In this document: positions 13,293 to 25,912 of the stretch, piece after piece
Layout of the letters: each line of letters opens with the position of its first letter
How positions within the stretch are numbered: position 1 is the stretch's first letter
Origin: Apophysomyces variabilis
Taxonomy: Eukaryota > Mucoromycota > Mucoromycetes > Mucorales > Mucoraceae
Reading direction: 5' to 3'
Length of the DNA stretch: 64,000 bases
NCBI GenBank assembly: GCA_002749535.1
Contig: MZZL01000393.1
Span: forward strand, 259,103 to 323,102
Translations under genes and position numbers: made by a program
The notes under the pieces: generated by a model
Database searches by the model: none
The model's input: the letters and a program-made list of their open reading frames with translations, nothing else
What the model was told of the DNA's origin: nothing

Positions 13293-16200
13293 ATGCCTTT
13301 ATTAGCCATCCGACGGATAGCTAAAAGCTTGGCTAAAGCCTTTCGTACTTATGGCCGAAGTGTAGCTGACAGGACCTTCCTTACCATCGTAATCTCTTTA
13401 CTATTAATCGCTCATTTTTCCCTTCCTGTTATTGTCTTCTTCTTAAACTCGCTTAATCTCGGTGCTCCAACCATTCCAGTCAACCAGATTGACGCTCAAT
13501 TCTGGCAATTCTCCCCTCATGCACGATACCCTGACGACATACGCCCTCCCACCCCTTCATTCGTTGCAACTCAGCAAATCCGAATAGCATTACCCGACAA
13601 AAAGATTACAAAAGACCTACTTATTCGCGGACTTAAGCTACAACAAGCGATCAGTACAAATACCGTTCAGCTGGATGGGAAAACGATGTCCCTGGCAACC
13701 ATATGTCTCGCACGTCATGGTTTATGTGCCATACACTCTCCACTAGATTATTGGAAGCAAAACGAAGCTAATATCAGAGATGATCCTGACTTGATTGCTA
13801 CCATTAACCGGCAAAAAGACACCATTTCACAGGTCACCGGATTCCCGCTTCATCCCCTCTCTGTTTTCGGCAATGTCACGCTTGATCCATCGGGTCGTTT
13901 TCTCAGCGCAGATTCAATTATTCTCACAGTATTCCTACATCATTCAGAGGGATTTAATGCTGACCGCGTGTTCGAAACCATATGGTACGAATCAACGGAA
14001 CGATCTAACGTGGGAGTCGTGGGCACTCTTCAACATCAAAATCTCGATGGATGGTATACGAGAGCCAAAGCGCTGGCCTATACGATCCAATATAAGGTAT
14101 GCATCAAATCTCGCAATCAATTACCAGTTTAGTACTTAATCCTTTACGGCAGTTTAAAGTATTTCCCTATGAAGTTCCCTGCCGAGTCCGTTTCTCGATC
14201 ATGTCGCATCTAGTCATGTTTTTGTTAATTTCGCGTTCCTTCAGTAAATCACCACTTGTCAAGTCTCCATTCTTTCTTGGATTTGCATCTGTTTTTCTAT
14301 GCGGTGCATGCTTCGCTACTACGTTAGGCGTATTGTTTCGCCTAGGATTTGAAGTTCAGCTTTTACCGTGGTACATCATGCTGATTGCTGTCGACATTGC
14401 CACTTTGGAAAATGTGTTTGCTTTGTCTAACGTCATGTTACACGCTGGCGGTGATATGGACGTGAGAGAGAAGGTTTCTCGAGGTAAATAGCGCATAGTC
14501 CATGTCTTATCTTAAATCCCTCTGATCATCTTCTCTAGGATGGGCATGTGTTGGCGTTCCTATGACAGCTACACTTGTTGCTGAGCTTATTATATTATAC
14601 ATTGGTAGTACTATTGACAATCCATTGATCCAGGAATTTTGCCTGTTTGCAAAGGTGCTTTTACTTGTGGAGTACTTTTTACAGCTCACGTTTTTTACTG
14701 CCATTTTGGCAATTGACATTAAGCGGGTTGAGGTAAAGTTAATTTGCTAAAGGCACGAAATATTAAATTAAATTCATCATCAGCTGGTAGATCTAGCTAA
14801 CGAAGGCGTTGTTAAACATGTTTACGGGGTAGATAAGGACACAACTGGAGAAAACGATACGGCGAAAATCTGCTCTGAAGTGCATAGTAAGGAGGGAGAC
14901 GAATACAAAGCTTGCATTGAGTGCAATGATCTGAAGACGCACAGAGCATGGAACGCGGTTGTGGTAGGTCATCGTTCATCTTGCTTCTAGTTTTCCTTAT
15001 GGTTCGTGTTAGACATGTCTCATTATCCTGACACTATCCCTGTTTCGGTGGAAAGTGGCGTACTTCCAGACCCCTGCTAGCGTATCAACTTATCCTCTAC
15101 CTACAAAGGAAGTTAGTGGGACTCTCCTATCGATATCTTCACAATTCTGGGAGACCATTAACCCCGCACATGACGTTCAATGGCTTCAAGTTAAACCCCC
15201 TTATCTCATTGTTTTCTCGGACGATATTCAGCAAAGCTTTACGCAACTAGAATTATTTGGAAGAGATTACAGTAAGAAAGCTTTAGATGCTCAGCACCTT
15301 GTCGAATCGCCATCGAGCCCACCGTCGAAGTTTCGCAATTTTCTCTACACCGTCCTGCAACAAGTACTTTTAATATTAATCCATTTGAACGTTCCATGCA
15401 TCATCATCAGTTGCGCGCTTATTGGCATCATTATTTGGATGACACCATCGTGGAGAGAGCAGTTCCTTTTGCCGATCTTAAGGAGATCCTTTGTCCATTT
15501 GAGCCTGACGTGGCTGTCGTTCATTACCGGTATTCTTCCGTGGATATCTGGACATCTGGACCCTAGGATCATCGCACAGCTAGAGGCATACAACCAAGAA
15601 GACGTTCATCTAGGGGCCATATCAAGTCAAAGACGGTTTGACAAAGGACAACGGAACACCAAAGCCGAGAGGAAAAGCGTCTGTATTAAAACATTATCAG
15701 GGGAGCACACGGCTGATGTCAATCGCATTGCTGTCAACTCCAAGTACGATACAGTTGTGTCTTCCGGTCAAGATGGACGAATTGTTTTATGGGATACACA
15801 TAAAGTGAATTGGATGCTTCGACTAGATCAAATGACTCTAACGAAAAATGAACAGTCAGAGTGTCAGAAGAATCCCGAGTACTACCAAAGTGCCACGAAA
15901 GACACCACCAACAACAGGGTCAGACGTATTCCATCTGCCAGATGTGCACAAATTGAGGAAACAAACAAACACGTTGTAGCCGGGTTTGATGACGGCGTTA
16001 TCCGTGTCTGGGATACATGCACTGGCTTACTTGTGCATGAGCTGGACCCAAGAGATGATCTATCCTACCTTACGGCATCGGAATTGGATCAAGACAAAAC
16101 TGGAATCTGTAGGAAACGCGGTGAAAAACAAGAGAAACTAACGAAGAAAAAAGATCTAGCGGATCGAGTGATAGCAGTTCAATTCGTTGGCTCTATTGAT

Positions 16201-17988
16201 CCATGCTCTGAGCCAATAAGCAGGGCGGGAGTCTCGATTAGGCACGATCCAGATATTAATCGACCGCAGACCTGCGTAGTTGCGGTTTATAAGAGTGGTA
16301 TCGTACGAGAATGGAACATTATCTCTGGTGAATGCATCAATGTCTTTGCATCTGGTCATGTTAAAGATATCACCGCCCTGCGTATTGCTGAATGCAAACC
16401 GCCTTATCGAAAGCTTGGTACAAGCTTAGTATATACCGCATCCAAAGATGGTACTGTTAAGTGCTGGGAACGTAGACTGGTGGGTACCAGACATTCCGTA
16501 TTTGATTACACGGAAAGGACGCCCAGTGCATGGTCAAATCTATACACCATCGACGGGCATGAGGGAAACCCAATCACTTCTATTGATGCTGCGCTTCCTG
16601 TTGGCGGTATGGGTGTCCTCGTAACTGGTTCCAGTGACGGTGCTGTAAAAGCTTGGAACTTGGAAAATGGCGATTTGATATGCGTATTATCCGCAGGCGG
16701 CATCCGACAGAAGGCGCCTGTTGTACACATTGGAGGTCCTTTGCTACGATTCAGTAAATTATCGGCGGATCCAGAGGACCTGTCCATGGAAAAGGAATAT
16801 ATGTATGGAAGCAATGCTTTTGACAATAACCCGAGCTCGTTAATATCAAGCAATCACTTGGGTGCCATTACGCAAGTAGTTGTTAAAAGATACTGCGAGA
16901 ACGAAACAGGGCGTGGGCTTTGTCGAGGTTGCGACACATGCTTTGGTAATGGTTTTCTAGTAGCTTCATGCTCTTCAGACGGCATGGTACATGTGTGGAG
17001 GCTAGAACGTTGCGATGAGAGTCATCAGGGAAGATGTACATTATGCTCGAACAACTACCACAGAAAGAAGTATAAGCGCGTACGAAAGAAAGTCGTTGGA
17101 AGCAGTGATACTGATACCGGCTCCATAACAGCTAAAAGTACATTCTCATCAGCCCATCCAGCTAGAAATATTCGACATACACATCCGGTCGAAGACGCAA
17201 CCGAAGAAACTAGAGATAAACTGGTCGACATTGAACAGTTGGCTAACGATGACAAGGTGTTGTTGTCAGCTTCATTCTTGGGACAGATAGTACAAGCTTC
17301 TGGCCGAGGGATTACGTTTTTCGGTGATATGTTCTTGGCTGGAGTGCGCCAGAGGCACCAATCTTCGGAGAAGACAAGCGCAGCTAATGGCTGGGAGGCG
17401 TGGTTTACGCATTTGAAATATTACGAACCTTCAACTGCATACGAGGATAACGTTACGCAAGACTTTCTCCGTATTCCAGTGGAAACTGTGGATCTCGAGA
17501 CGGATACATTAATACAGTCAGCTACAGCAAGATCTACCTTGGGTTATGCTAGAAAGAAACAATGGTTTGGTCCTTTCACAACTAGGAATTCACAACAACG
17601 TTTCGTTCAGACCAAACGTTCAAAGCCCAGAAAAGAGAAGCGTAATTACGGTGCTTTTATGGACGACGAAGATGATGACGACGGTCACGAGTTACTGCCA
17701 TTTTCCGCAGTGCATAGTGTGTTTCCGCTAACAAATGGTCTCGGTTGCGACTATGGTAACTTTGTCAAACTTGTCTATATTGACGATAAAGAAGAAAACC
17801 CTCCTGCTTCTGAATTGTGCAAATGCGGGGAGCGATGCTATGGAAGTGATACCCAGCCTTGTTGTTGTGGTAAAGAAGATAAAAAGATTTACCATTGCTG
17901 TGGCGGACAAGGAAAGCATCGGAAGACATTACCAAGGAAACGAATCAACCTTCAGTACCGTACTCGTAATATAGATGACCTTCTTTAG
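13293..17988 (+). CDS. SCP1: SCAP, sterol-sensing SREBP chaperone
   Basis: Five exons, join(13293..14096,14153..14483,14539..14732,14784..14963,15013..17988), give about 1494 residues. Membrane helix 1 is near residues 30-55, followed by a luminal loop, then a sterol-sensing domain at about 280-445 with the conserved run IQEFCLFA...FFTAILAIDIKR. VELVDL at residues 442-447 aligns with the human SCAP MELADL motif that binds COPII. A last membrane helix follows around 504-515, then a large cytosolic WD40 region (repeats ending IVLWD, IRVWD, VREWN, VKCWE, VKAWN, VHVWR). SCAP escorts SREBP from ER to Golgi when sterol is low. Unusual features are cysteine clusters in a propeller insertion (around 16895-17050) and a C-terminal segment with eight Cys in about 35 residues (17812-17925). 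The start is the first ATG of the frame. Confidence 0.93.
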
Positions 17989-18459
17989 CCTGTTAACGAC
18001 TACGATTTGTCCGTCTGTGCCAGATTCTGGACGTATATATTACGACATTCTCGCTCCTTATAAGAGTAATCCTGTTTAAATATCCTTTCATCGTATTTAT
18101 TTGATCTGTATCATCCCATTTCCCTATCATAATGCATAAATCTATTTTCTTGAAACTGTTACATATCCACGATTTTTTTTGTTTTTTGCCCACTTTTACG
18201 TCGATATGACGCGTTTTCTTCCGAAGATGAAATCATCAATATACATAGTGTTTACTGCTGCTCTACATTCCATTTGTGCCAACATTGCTCAATCAGATGA
18301 CGACAGTGAAGGTTCAAAACATAATGGATTATAGAATACGTTTATTACAATTATTGTAAAAGAAGTAGAATTTTAATACAGGGAGTAAGTTGTTTGATTA
18401 GGCGCGCTCGACCTTGTTGTCATTTGTAATCGTAGAGTTCATTTCTACATCAATAAGGG
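17989..18459. other. convergent 3' intergenic region
   Basis: The tails of SCAP (+) and the siderophore permease gene (-) face each other here. The sequence is AT-rich with T runs near 18174-18186. No gene is seen. Confidence 0.6.
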
Positions 18460-20440
18460 TTAGATGAAATGTCTCAATTTGAACAAACGAAGCGTACCGT
18501 GATCATCTATAGCGAGCTTTTCATCTTCCTCGCTATGAATATATTGATCGTCATCGTCGCTCAGACCGAAAGATCGCATGCCAAGGAAGAAGCAGAAGGC
18601 AAGGGCAGCGAGACAAAGGGACACAATAGACAAGATCTTCTGGATATAGCCATAGGCCGCAACAAGGCCGTCATATTGTTCCTGTGGTAAGGAAATGGCT
18701 ACATCGACACTACCGATGATAGACTCGTAGTCATATTGACCTGGCACGTGCTCCGCGATCTGGCCAGGTAGCATAGAGTTCCAGGTAGCACCTGCCAAGG
18801 TAGATCCGATACTGGTGGCGATAGAACCACCAATCTGCACGAGTGCTGTAACAATGGCAAGATCTATTTTGCACAATAAGGTTAAGGTTTGACACTCTAT
18901 ATATGTCCAAGTTTTGTTTTACCATTATGAGGTACAGAACTTTGAACAGCAACAAGAATAGGGACATAAACCATGCCGGCTCCAAATCCACCAATGATTT
19001 GGGAAATAGCGACAAATCCATCCGAGGAAGAAGGCAAACGAGCAGGAATCATGAGGCCAATACCAAGCATATAGAGCATAATACCAACGAACACAAATGG
19101 ACGGTAAATCTTGTAGCGTTTCATGAGATAACCAGCCAGCACCTGAGAGACCAAGAAAGCGGCGTGGTAGCCCATTTCGAGATAAGTGGCAATGAGGACA
19201 TCCAATTTGCGGGAGACCATAAGATAAGTCAAGAAGTATTGCCAATTCATTGCAGTGACCGTACTGATAGTAGCACAGGTCAAGACACCAGTGATAGGGG
19301 TCAAGGTGGACCAATTACCAAATGGTACCAAGGGCTTTTCAGCGAACTTCCACTCCCAGATGCCAAGCAAGCAAGCAGTTACGACACCAGCAACCAGGGT
19401 ACCAATCGTTGTAGCACTTGCCCAACCACCCCAGCGAGGAATGGCCAAAACCAGTGGCAAAAGAATCATACAGAGGGCACCGATCATGAGCAAGCTTCCG
19501 ATCAGATCGATTTCGTTACAGAACCAGCGGAGCTTTTCCACAATGGAGCGCTCTTGGACTTGGCTGTTCTCTTCTTTCAAAAGGCCAGATTTTTTCATCT
19601 TGCGCTCAACACTGAAAAGGCCGGCAAGCAGAGGCAAGCTCATGGCACCAACGCAGAAGGGAATCATGGCGTAAGCCCAGCGCCATTGGTTCGATTGTGT
19701 AAGGGCTTGACCAGCAAGAGGAGCCACAAAGATGTTGATGATTGCTGGGATATCATAAAATGCCTGGAAAAGACCTCGATTGACTTTCGACGTCATATCT
19801 AAGTAAGAAAAAGAAGGGCGACCATGTGAATGAACTGCTTGAAGAGATTTCGGCTTGCTTTGCTGTGTACGTTACCAGCAATGAGAACGTGGCCAAGCAC
19901 GCTTACACCGGAGATACCAAACGCATAAATAACTTGACCACCCTGCGTATGGCGACAAGTTTAGTATGGCAGCACCAAGCAGTTGATGTAAGTAAAAGCA
20001 ATCCACTTACCACCAAGGTTTCCATGGATTGGGCTGTAGCCATGATGATGCCGGAAATGACATAGAAAAAGATGGCAACAGTGAAAGCTTCCGTTCGTCC
20101 AACCATATCAGAAACTTTGGAATAGATTGGCAAAAGGGCTGTCTGCAGGATATAAAGGACCATGTTCAAAAGACTTGTCAGATGGACAGCATTAAAAATA
20201 CTGAACACTTTGGGTGTGATTGCAGTAATAGCATTTCCTTCCCAGTTCTTAGCCCATGCGACAAGAATGATACTAAGAAGAAGAAAAAGAAGAACAGATC
20301 AATTTGTTTTGTTTTTCTTGTCTTTTTGTTTACCCTGCCAAGATGAGGGTTAAATCAGTGCGGGAGGCGAGTTTTCGAAAGATTAATACTTTCTTAACAC
20401 CAAAGTAATATTGCCTTGACTGGTCCACTTCGTTAGCCAT
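18460..20440 (-). CDS. MFS siderophore-iron transporter (Sit1/Arn type)
   Basis: Five exons, complement(join(18460..18863,18923..19798,19876..19942,20011..20272,20334..20440)), give 571 residues. All junctions keep phase. Family signatures are AWAKNWEGNAITAITP near the N-terminus, SIFNAVHLTSLLNMVLY, the loop DMVGRTEAF (MFS GxxxDxxGR region), GGQVIYAFG, and DMTSKVNRGLFQAFYD. About 14 hydrophobic segments are spread along the protein. The C-terminus is acidic and cytosolic (SDDDDQYIHSEEDEK). Proteins of this family take up ferric siderophores by proton symport at the plasma membrane or endosome. The substrate cannot be read from sequence. Confidence 0.9.
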
Positions 20441-22021
20441 GAAAGACAAGGAGGAGAGTGATCTGGCGGGTGTATAGTACAAATCTCGGCCTTAGATACT
20501 TTATCTGATCGTATATTTATAAAAGCGTGAGATCGGAGGTATAAAAAAATTTAATGTGGTCCAAATCGATCGTTTGGAAAGTTCTCCGTAGGGTTCGATG
20601 AATCAGCGCGGGGAACAAAAGCGATGGTAACCCCGTTGCCTTGCCTTTGTAGCACTGGATTATCAGATCCGATTCCCCGGTTCACGATCATCACACACAT
20701 TTATTTCCATTGACGTGTCTCAGTGCGTTACTGTAATTTATTGTAACAGAAAAGCGGCAGATTGTGACTTGTTGCTTATTCATTGGTAATGAATACGGTT
20801 GGATGTGTTTTCTTTTTATTTATTATATTCACTTCACCCAAGCTGTATTGGAGAAAAACAGATGGTAAGGTGAAAAAGAAAAGATTACTCGGCTGATTTG
20901 AAGAAGCAAAGCCTTTTATTTATACTGTTTGCTTATTTTAAAAAAAGGCCATTTTTCAGAAAATCACGAGGGTAAAAGGCACTCTGGACCAAATCCCCCA
21001 AGAAATAAAGTTCGGCGGATCGGAGAATGGATATCATCTATCAAAGACGGTACATGAAATGGTATTGGTAGCATGAAGAGATTGTTCCTGTCAATGAATC
21101 TATTGCGATACTCTGATCTTCACGGTGTCCTGACATTGGTTTGTCACCGATCAAGTGGATATCGACCTATGATGACAAATGCATATGCAAGTAACATTAG
21201 GTATCCTGAATAAGTTACATGCCATTGGAATTGTTTAGTATCCGACATTCACCAAAGGTGATTATCCTTCCGCCCATGTACTAAAAAAACGCGCTTGACG
21301 GACCACAAACAGATTACAACGAAAAGCACAGAAGAACTCATCGTCTAAGGATTGCGCGGTGATAGAGTATTTTCCAGTAAGACTTGATGATAAATCCAAA
21401 GGACTTTCCTGACAGCATAAGCTTGTATCAATTGGATAAACAAACCCACGCTTAGTCTTCTCCGTTTGTCATCCTTCGAAATTTGTGTAACTGCACAGAA
21501 ACTTGCTATTGTGCGTTGCGATTCACTAAAAGAATTGTTGTCGTACTATTTGCCCATGCTATCGTCCATCGCCCCGAGATATGCCAGGAAATGCGTGTCA
21601 GAATCCTGGCATACATCACGGCGGGCAAAGATCTAGCCAGAGCGATGAAACAATAGACAACGGGGGTGCTCACCCAAAAGTAAACCATCCTGACTAAGGC
21701 TAAAACATGAAATAAGCATCTGGCGCAATCGAATAGGTATCACGGATACATTCAGTCCCCTGGCTACAAAAGGAGATCATGCATTGTAGCCACTGATTGA
21801 AAAAGATGCAATGAGCACAATAAAGAGTCCATTGGTCTTTAACAAAACAGGATCCGACTTTTGATCGTAGAGCATCAATTTGCAGAAGTCTCCGTTTCTT
21901 TTTCAGTTTGTCTTTAGTGGAACGCAACTAGATTGCTAATCGATTTGCTTTATCCATAAAACATGTGCATTCTACCAAATATTTTATTTCTAAGACCGTA
22001 GCAAGGATTTGCAACATTATT
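20441..22021. other. 1.6-kb gene-poor interval
   Basis: This holds the promoter of the siderophore permease gene at its left end and the 3' flank of IMP2 at its right end. All frames in between are short and broken. No RNA gene or repeat is recognised. Confidence 0.55.
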
Positions 22022-22838
22022 TCACCAGGCATACTCATCATCCCGTCCAGGCTGAATAAAACCAATCGTCACTCGCCTGGTATCTACAGGTTTCTTTTCG
22101 ACTCGCCCAAAGCGAGAAGGCGGCCATAAAATATGAGTAACCTTTGAAGTGACCAACGCCATCGGAACCTGCAAAAGCACTATGGATTAAGAGAATTGCT
22201 CACTATACCAAATCCTCTCTTCCATTACCGTTCCAAATGTGTTACTATCTCTAGAATGAAATGCTTCGTCACCTTCCACCCAACAATGGCCTTTCGGCAC
22301 ATGAACTGTTAACAGAGGATACAGTTAAGAAATTATAGTTCCATCATGTATGCGTTTGCTGTTAGTGTTACGTACCGGGCTCCTTATCTCGCCGCAAAGG
22401 TTTAACAGTATCGCCTTGTATAGCAATGACACGTTTTGTCATGGTGCATTTCGGATCCAGTGGCGATCTAAAGCCAGAGAGGAGAACAAAGCATAAATAG
22501 ACGCTGCGATGAGGATGCTAACGGGCATTCTTTACGTAAGAGTAACTACTTCGCCGCGTTCGAGTTCATGATCGGTGACGGCCCATTTGTTGAGAAGCAC
22601 CACATCGCGTTTAAGCTTGTTGCTGTCAGGATTAAATGTAGGCTATTGGTCATTTTGCACAAGACGATTAAGCATTACATGGCGACATGCAGTTTATTTA
22701 AACCTGCATCGAGCGGCCCTCAACGGTGCCATAGCTAAACCCATGATCAACAAAGAATACCACCACTGGGAACCAGGTGAGAGCCTTTAGAGCTGAAGAA
22801 GCATAGGGGTTGGACCGCAGAGTGGCGAATAACCCCAT
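22022..22838 (-). CDS. IMP2: mitochondrial inner membrane protease subunit 2
   Basis: Five small exons, complement(join(22022..22168,22229..22305,22376..22467,22536..22642,22704..22838)), encode 185 residues with every junction in phase. A single N-terminal hydrophobic segment (FPVVVFFVDHGF) precedes the catalytic serine in VEGRSMQ|PTFNP (Ser43). The general-base lysine lies in TMTKRVIAIQGD (Lys92). Other family signatures are DVVLLNKW, VPKGHCWVEGD, SRDSNTFG and THILWPP. Spacing of Ser and Lys is almost the same as in human IMMP2L. The enzyme is a type I signal peptidase that trims sorting signals on the intermembrane-space side of the mitochondrial inner membrane. Because exons are only 77-147 nt, single-frame ORFs barely show the gene. 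The start at 22838 is the first in-frame ATG of exon 1. Confidence 0.92.
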
Positions 22839-23883
22839 AGGAAAGGATTCGGCACGGTACTTTCTCCACTCGCTTACAACATCAAATTGCAGCACAATAA
22901 CACGTCTGGGTGCGAAATACGGATTTTCTGCTGACCAGCCTAATTTCTAGGGTATCTGCTGCTCGATGGCTATCCTTGATGACTGTATCTACATATATTC
23001 TGTTTAGAGCACTACAAATAAATAAAACAAAGACAATACTATTAGTGTGTTCTGAGGCAATATGAACCAAGCAAGACACTTAACACACGCTCCATACTTT
23101 ACAGGGCGTGTATTCGAAAAGACTTGATGCACTCACATAGACGACAACAAAACGTAATATAGACTTGCTGCCATAAAAAACAAAGTATCATGCTCCGAAG
23201 ACAATGACCGTAGAAAATCCAAAGAGAAAGGTTAAGCAAGCTAGAATGTTAGTAAGTGCTAACATGATATTGCTGCTTCTGTGGGGCTTCAACGTCACAC
23301 ACACTGAACTGCTTGTTGTGCTTCCAAGATTGATAGAACATCCTACAGAGAGGTTGCAAAACCATCCGCGCGCAGGAGGAAATCGTTTATTGAAACAACC
23401 GATTTTGCCTAAATGTTCCCTTTCTCGGCGTCTGCACAAAAGATCCTTCAATATTTGATAGTATGACAACAATCTGCAGTTCGGAGAACCAATGTTTCGG
23501 TGTGTTGCGTTTAATGACACCCATAACATTCACGCGTAAACTTTTAAAAATTGAAGATGCGCTATAGATTACATGTATAATGTCTGCAGTCTCTATGTCT
23601 TCCTGCCTAGCAAAATAAATTATCTGTTTAACAATAAATTCTAGCAGCAGCCGTAACCTTGTATTTTGGACCGAAGATTGGCACCGTATTAGGGTATAAA
23701 GACCTAGCAATAGCACCAAGACCGTAGTTAGAAGACAAAAAAAAAGGTAAGCGATAGCGAACAGGATGGTGGACAGTGATGGTTTTCTTTGATTGTCGTG
23801 TTTATGATTACAGCTCGATCCTTAACAGACAGCCACATTGTATGCAGTAAAGAAGGTACGGAGAGTACGTTGACAAGCCCCTG
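22839..23883. other. intergenic region between IMP2 and the kelch pseudogene
   Basis: Several short frames occur on the minus strand (the longest at 23188-23529), but none has a recognisable domain or splice-connected partner. I see no gene. Confidence 0.45.
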
Positions 23884-25912
23884 TTAAACTGGCGAGCCAG
23901 ATTCCTTTGGACTTTTGACATTGCCTGGTTTAACTGGCTCTATCTGATTGTAGTAAAGCCTTTCCCCTGAGTCCGGTTTGTCAAAGAGAGGCAATTGCTG
24001 TCCAGAATACCATTTTCTGGCGTCGGGTTTGTCTTGTAAGGGCGAGACAGCCAACTCGACTCCGGAAGTAGAAACCCCTAACTGTTCTACTGGTATCAGT
24101 ATCTTCCCTGCATGCTCAATAAGGTAATCCTTTTCTTTCTCGGGTCTGGAAGCATCAATAGTAGCTGGAGTTGACGCTGTCCAAGATTCTTTAGCCTCGG
24201 GTGATGGCTTGGTCAGGCTCGCGGTTTGTGCGCAGTATTTGATCAGCATGGCGAACTCGTCTTTTCCGAAGAAAGGCAAACACTCCAGCAGCAATCCCTA
24301 TCAATATCTAGACAATAGTTGACTATGAGACTTGCTACAATGTAATATAACACTTACAGCCTACGACAGCACCGATGATAACCGGCATGTTACTGGTATT
24401 TCCTGAAGGAACAGTGGAACTTCCTGATGGAACGTTCGAGCTCCTTGTCGGGGCGGTTGTTTGAGGTATGGACACATTGGGTGGATGGGTTATATAATAG
24501 TCTAGGGCACTGGCACTTAATACTCAGTCCATGACATGTTAACAGGCGAGTCGATATGTAATATACAGAAATCCGCTGGTTTTAATAGGAAGTTATCTGC
24601 ACGAATGCGGCCAAAAAAAGGAAAAATGTACTGTTGCCGACCAAGATTGCTGGAATAGTAAGGGAAATAAACCAATTAGATAATGAAAAATGTCTAATAT
24701 GAAGCAAGTGGCCTCAATTACCTGTGTGACCATGTCGTGGTCCACACCCAGGTGCGTCCTTAAGTGTTGGCCGGTTCCATTTCTTCAGTGCAGTATCAAA
24801 AGTGTAAATGTAGTCGGAATTCGCGGTTGGTACATTAACTGTTTACATATATTTCTGAATAAGGACCCGGATGCTTTTTAACACTGTAGCCTTACATGGC
24901 CCGTCGGGCCATACTCCTCCATACATCAACAAGACATCTGTGCCGGGGACAATAAAATAGTTTAGCGTTATACCTCGTATCAGTTCTCGTACAATGAACT
25001 TACTCCACGTTGTGGTATGATGGTATCGAGGAGTTGGTATGATATCTCCAGTTACCTTTACCGTAGTCTATAAAACAGCTAGTGTGTCAAATACAAGTAG
25101 AGTGTCAAAGGTATGGGTAAATACTGATAGTTGGTGCGCCCTCCAATCATATATATCTTGTTATCTCTAGCTAGAGTTGCCGTATGTAGCTCTACAGTCC
25201 CATAACCGTTAGGCAATGGCTTGTCAACGATGCCCCACTTTAACCCGGGGTAACTAAGAGTATGAAATTCTGAAGTAGTCATGCGATTTATCCAAAGTTC
25301 ATGAGAAGAATTAGTTTATGCGAGAAAAGAGTGCAGCTTACTCGTAGCCTGCCCAAAAATAGAGTGAATTTTCGCGAGAAACGCAGACTCTAGCTTGACA
25401 AGAACTTAGAAACATCAAGCCATAAGTCTATAATGAAGGTTTCTTATGCGAAGATTAAAGACTTACCTTGGCTCAACATGAGATTCAGGTACTACGGACC
25501 ATGAATGACCATCGAGTTTGGTGGATAGGTACTTAAGAGTTGCCTAGGATTCATCCCCACCGTTAGTGATGATTGCTTCGTTACCGAGGTTCACAAATGC
25601 AAAATTGAACTTCGGTTGCAGTGAAATGCCGGATATGTCCGATCTATTTTTCCAGGCTGCTAACGTCTGATTACGGTGAAAGTGTTGTGATATATCAAGC
25701 TCGTAACAATCACCATACAGCAGTGGGTTGTTCAAGTCATCTCGTTTCGCACCACCAAAACAATATATTGATTTCACAATAAGCCCACATCGTTTTATGA
25801 AAATTCAGTTTGCTTTTAGACAAGATAATGTAAAATTACCTGAGCCTACCCGTCCTGGTGGTTGAACGGCGTAGACAAGTAGAAGGATATTGGAGGCAAA
25901 AGTAAATTGCAT
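23884..25912 (-). pseudogene. decayed kelch-propeller/TM gene, paralogue of the gene at 27432-29493
   Basis: This aligns along its length with the intact paralogue 3.5 kb away: a short first exon at 25912, kelch strands (SIYCFGGA, LHTATLARDNKIYMIGG, LLMYGGVWPDG, DYIYTFDTALKKWNRPT), a Ser/Pro stalk, a membrane segment and a cytosolic tail. It carries several inactivating changes. The exon 2 acceptor AG has become AC near 25790. An in-frame TAG lies at 25544-25546. The exon 2/3 junction no longer keeps frame. The propeller is frameshifted and has a second TAG near 25070-25125. One extra base near 24200 shifts the frame between the membrane segment and the tail. The tail itself (KESWTASTPATID...) stays open to 23884. 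Repeat-induced or random decay after tandem duplication is the likely cause. Expression is doubtful. Confidence 0.85.

Noticed and set aside
18903..19802. 299-residue plus-strand ORF
   Set aside because: Antisense of the siderophore permease exon 4; the minus strand has the membrane helices and family motifs.
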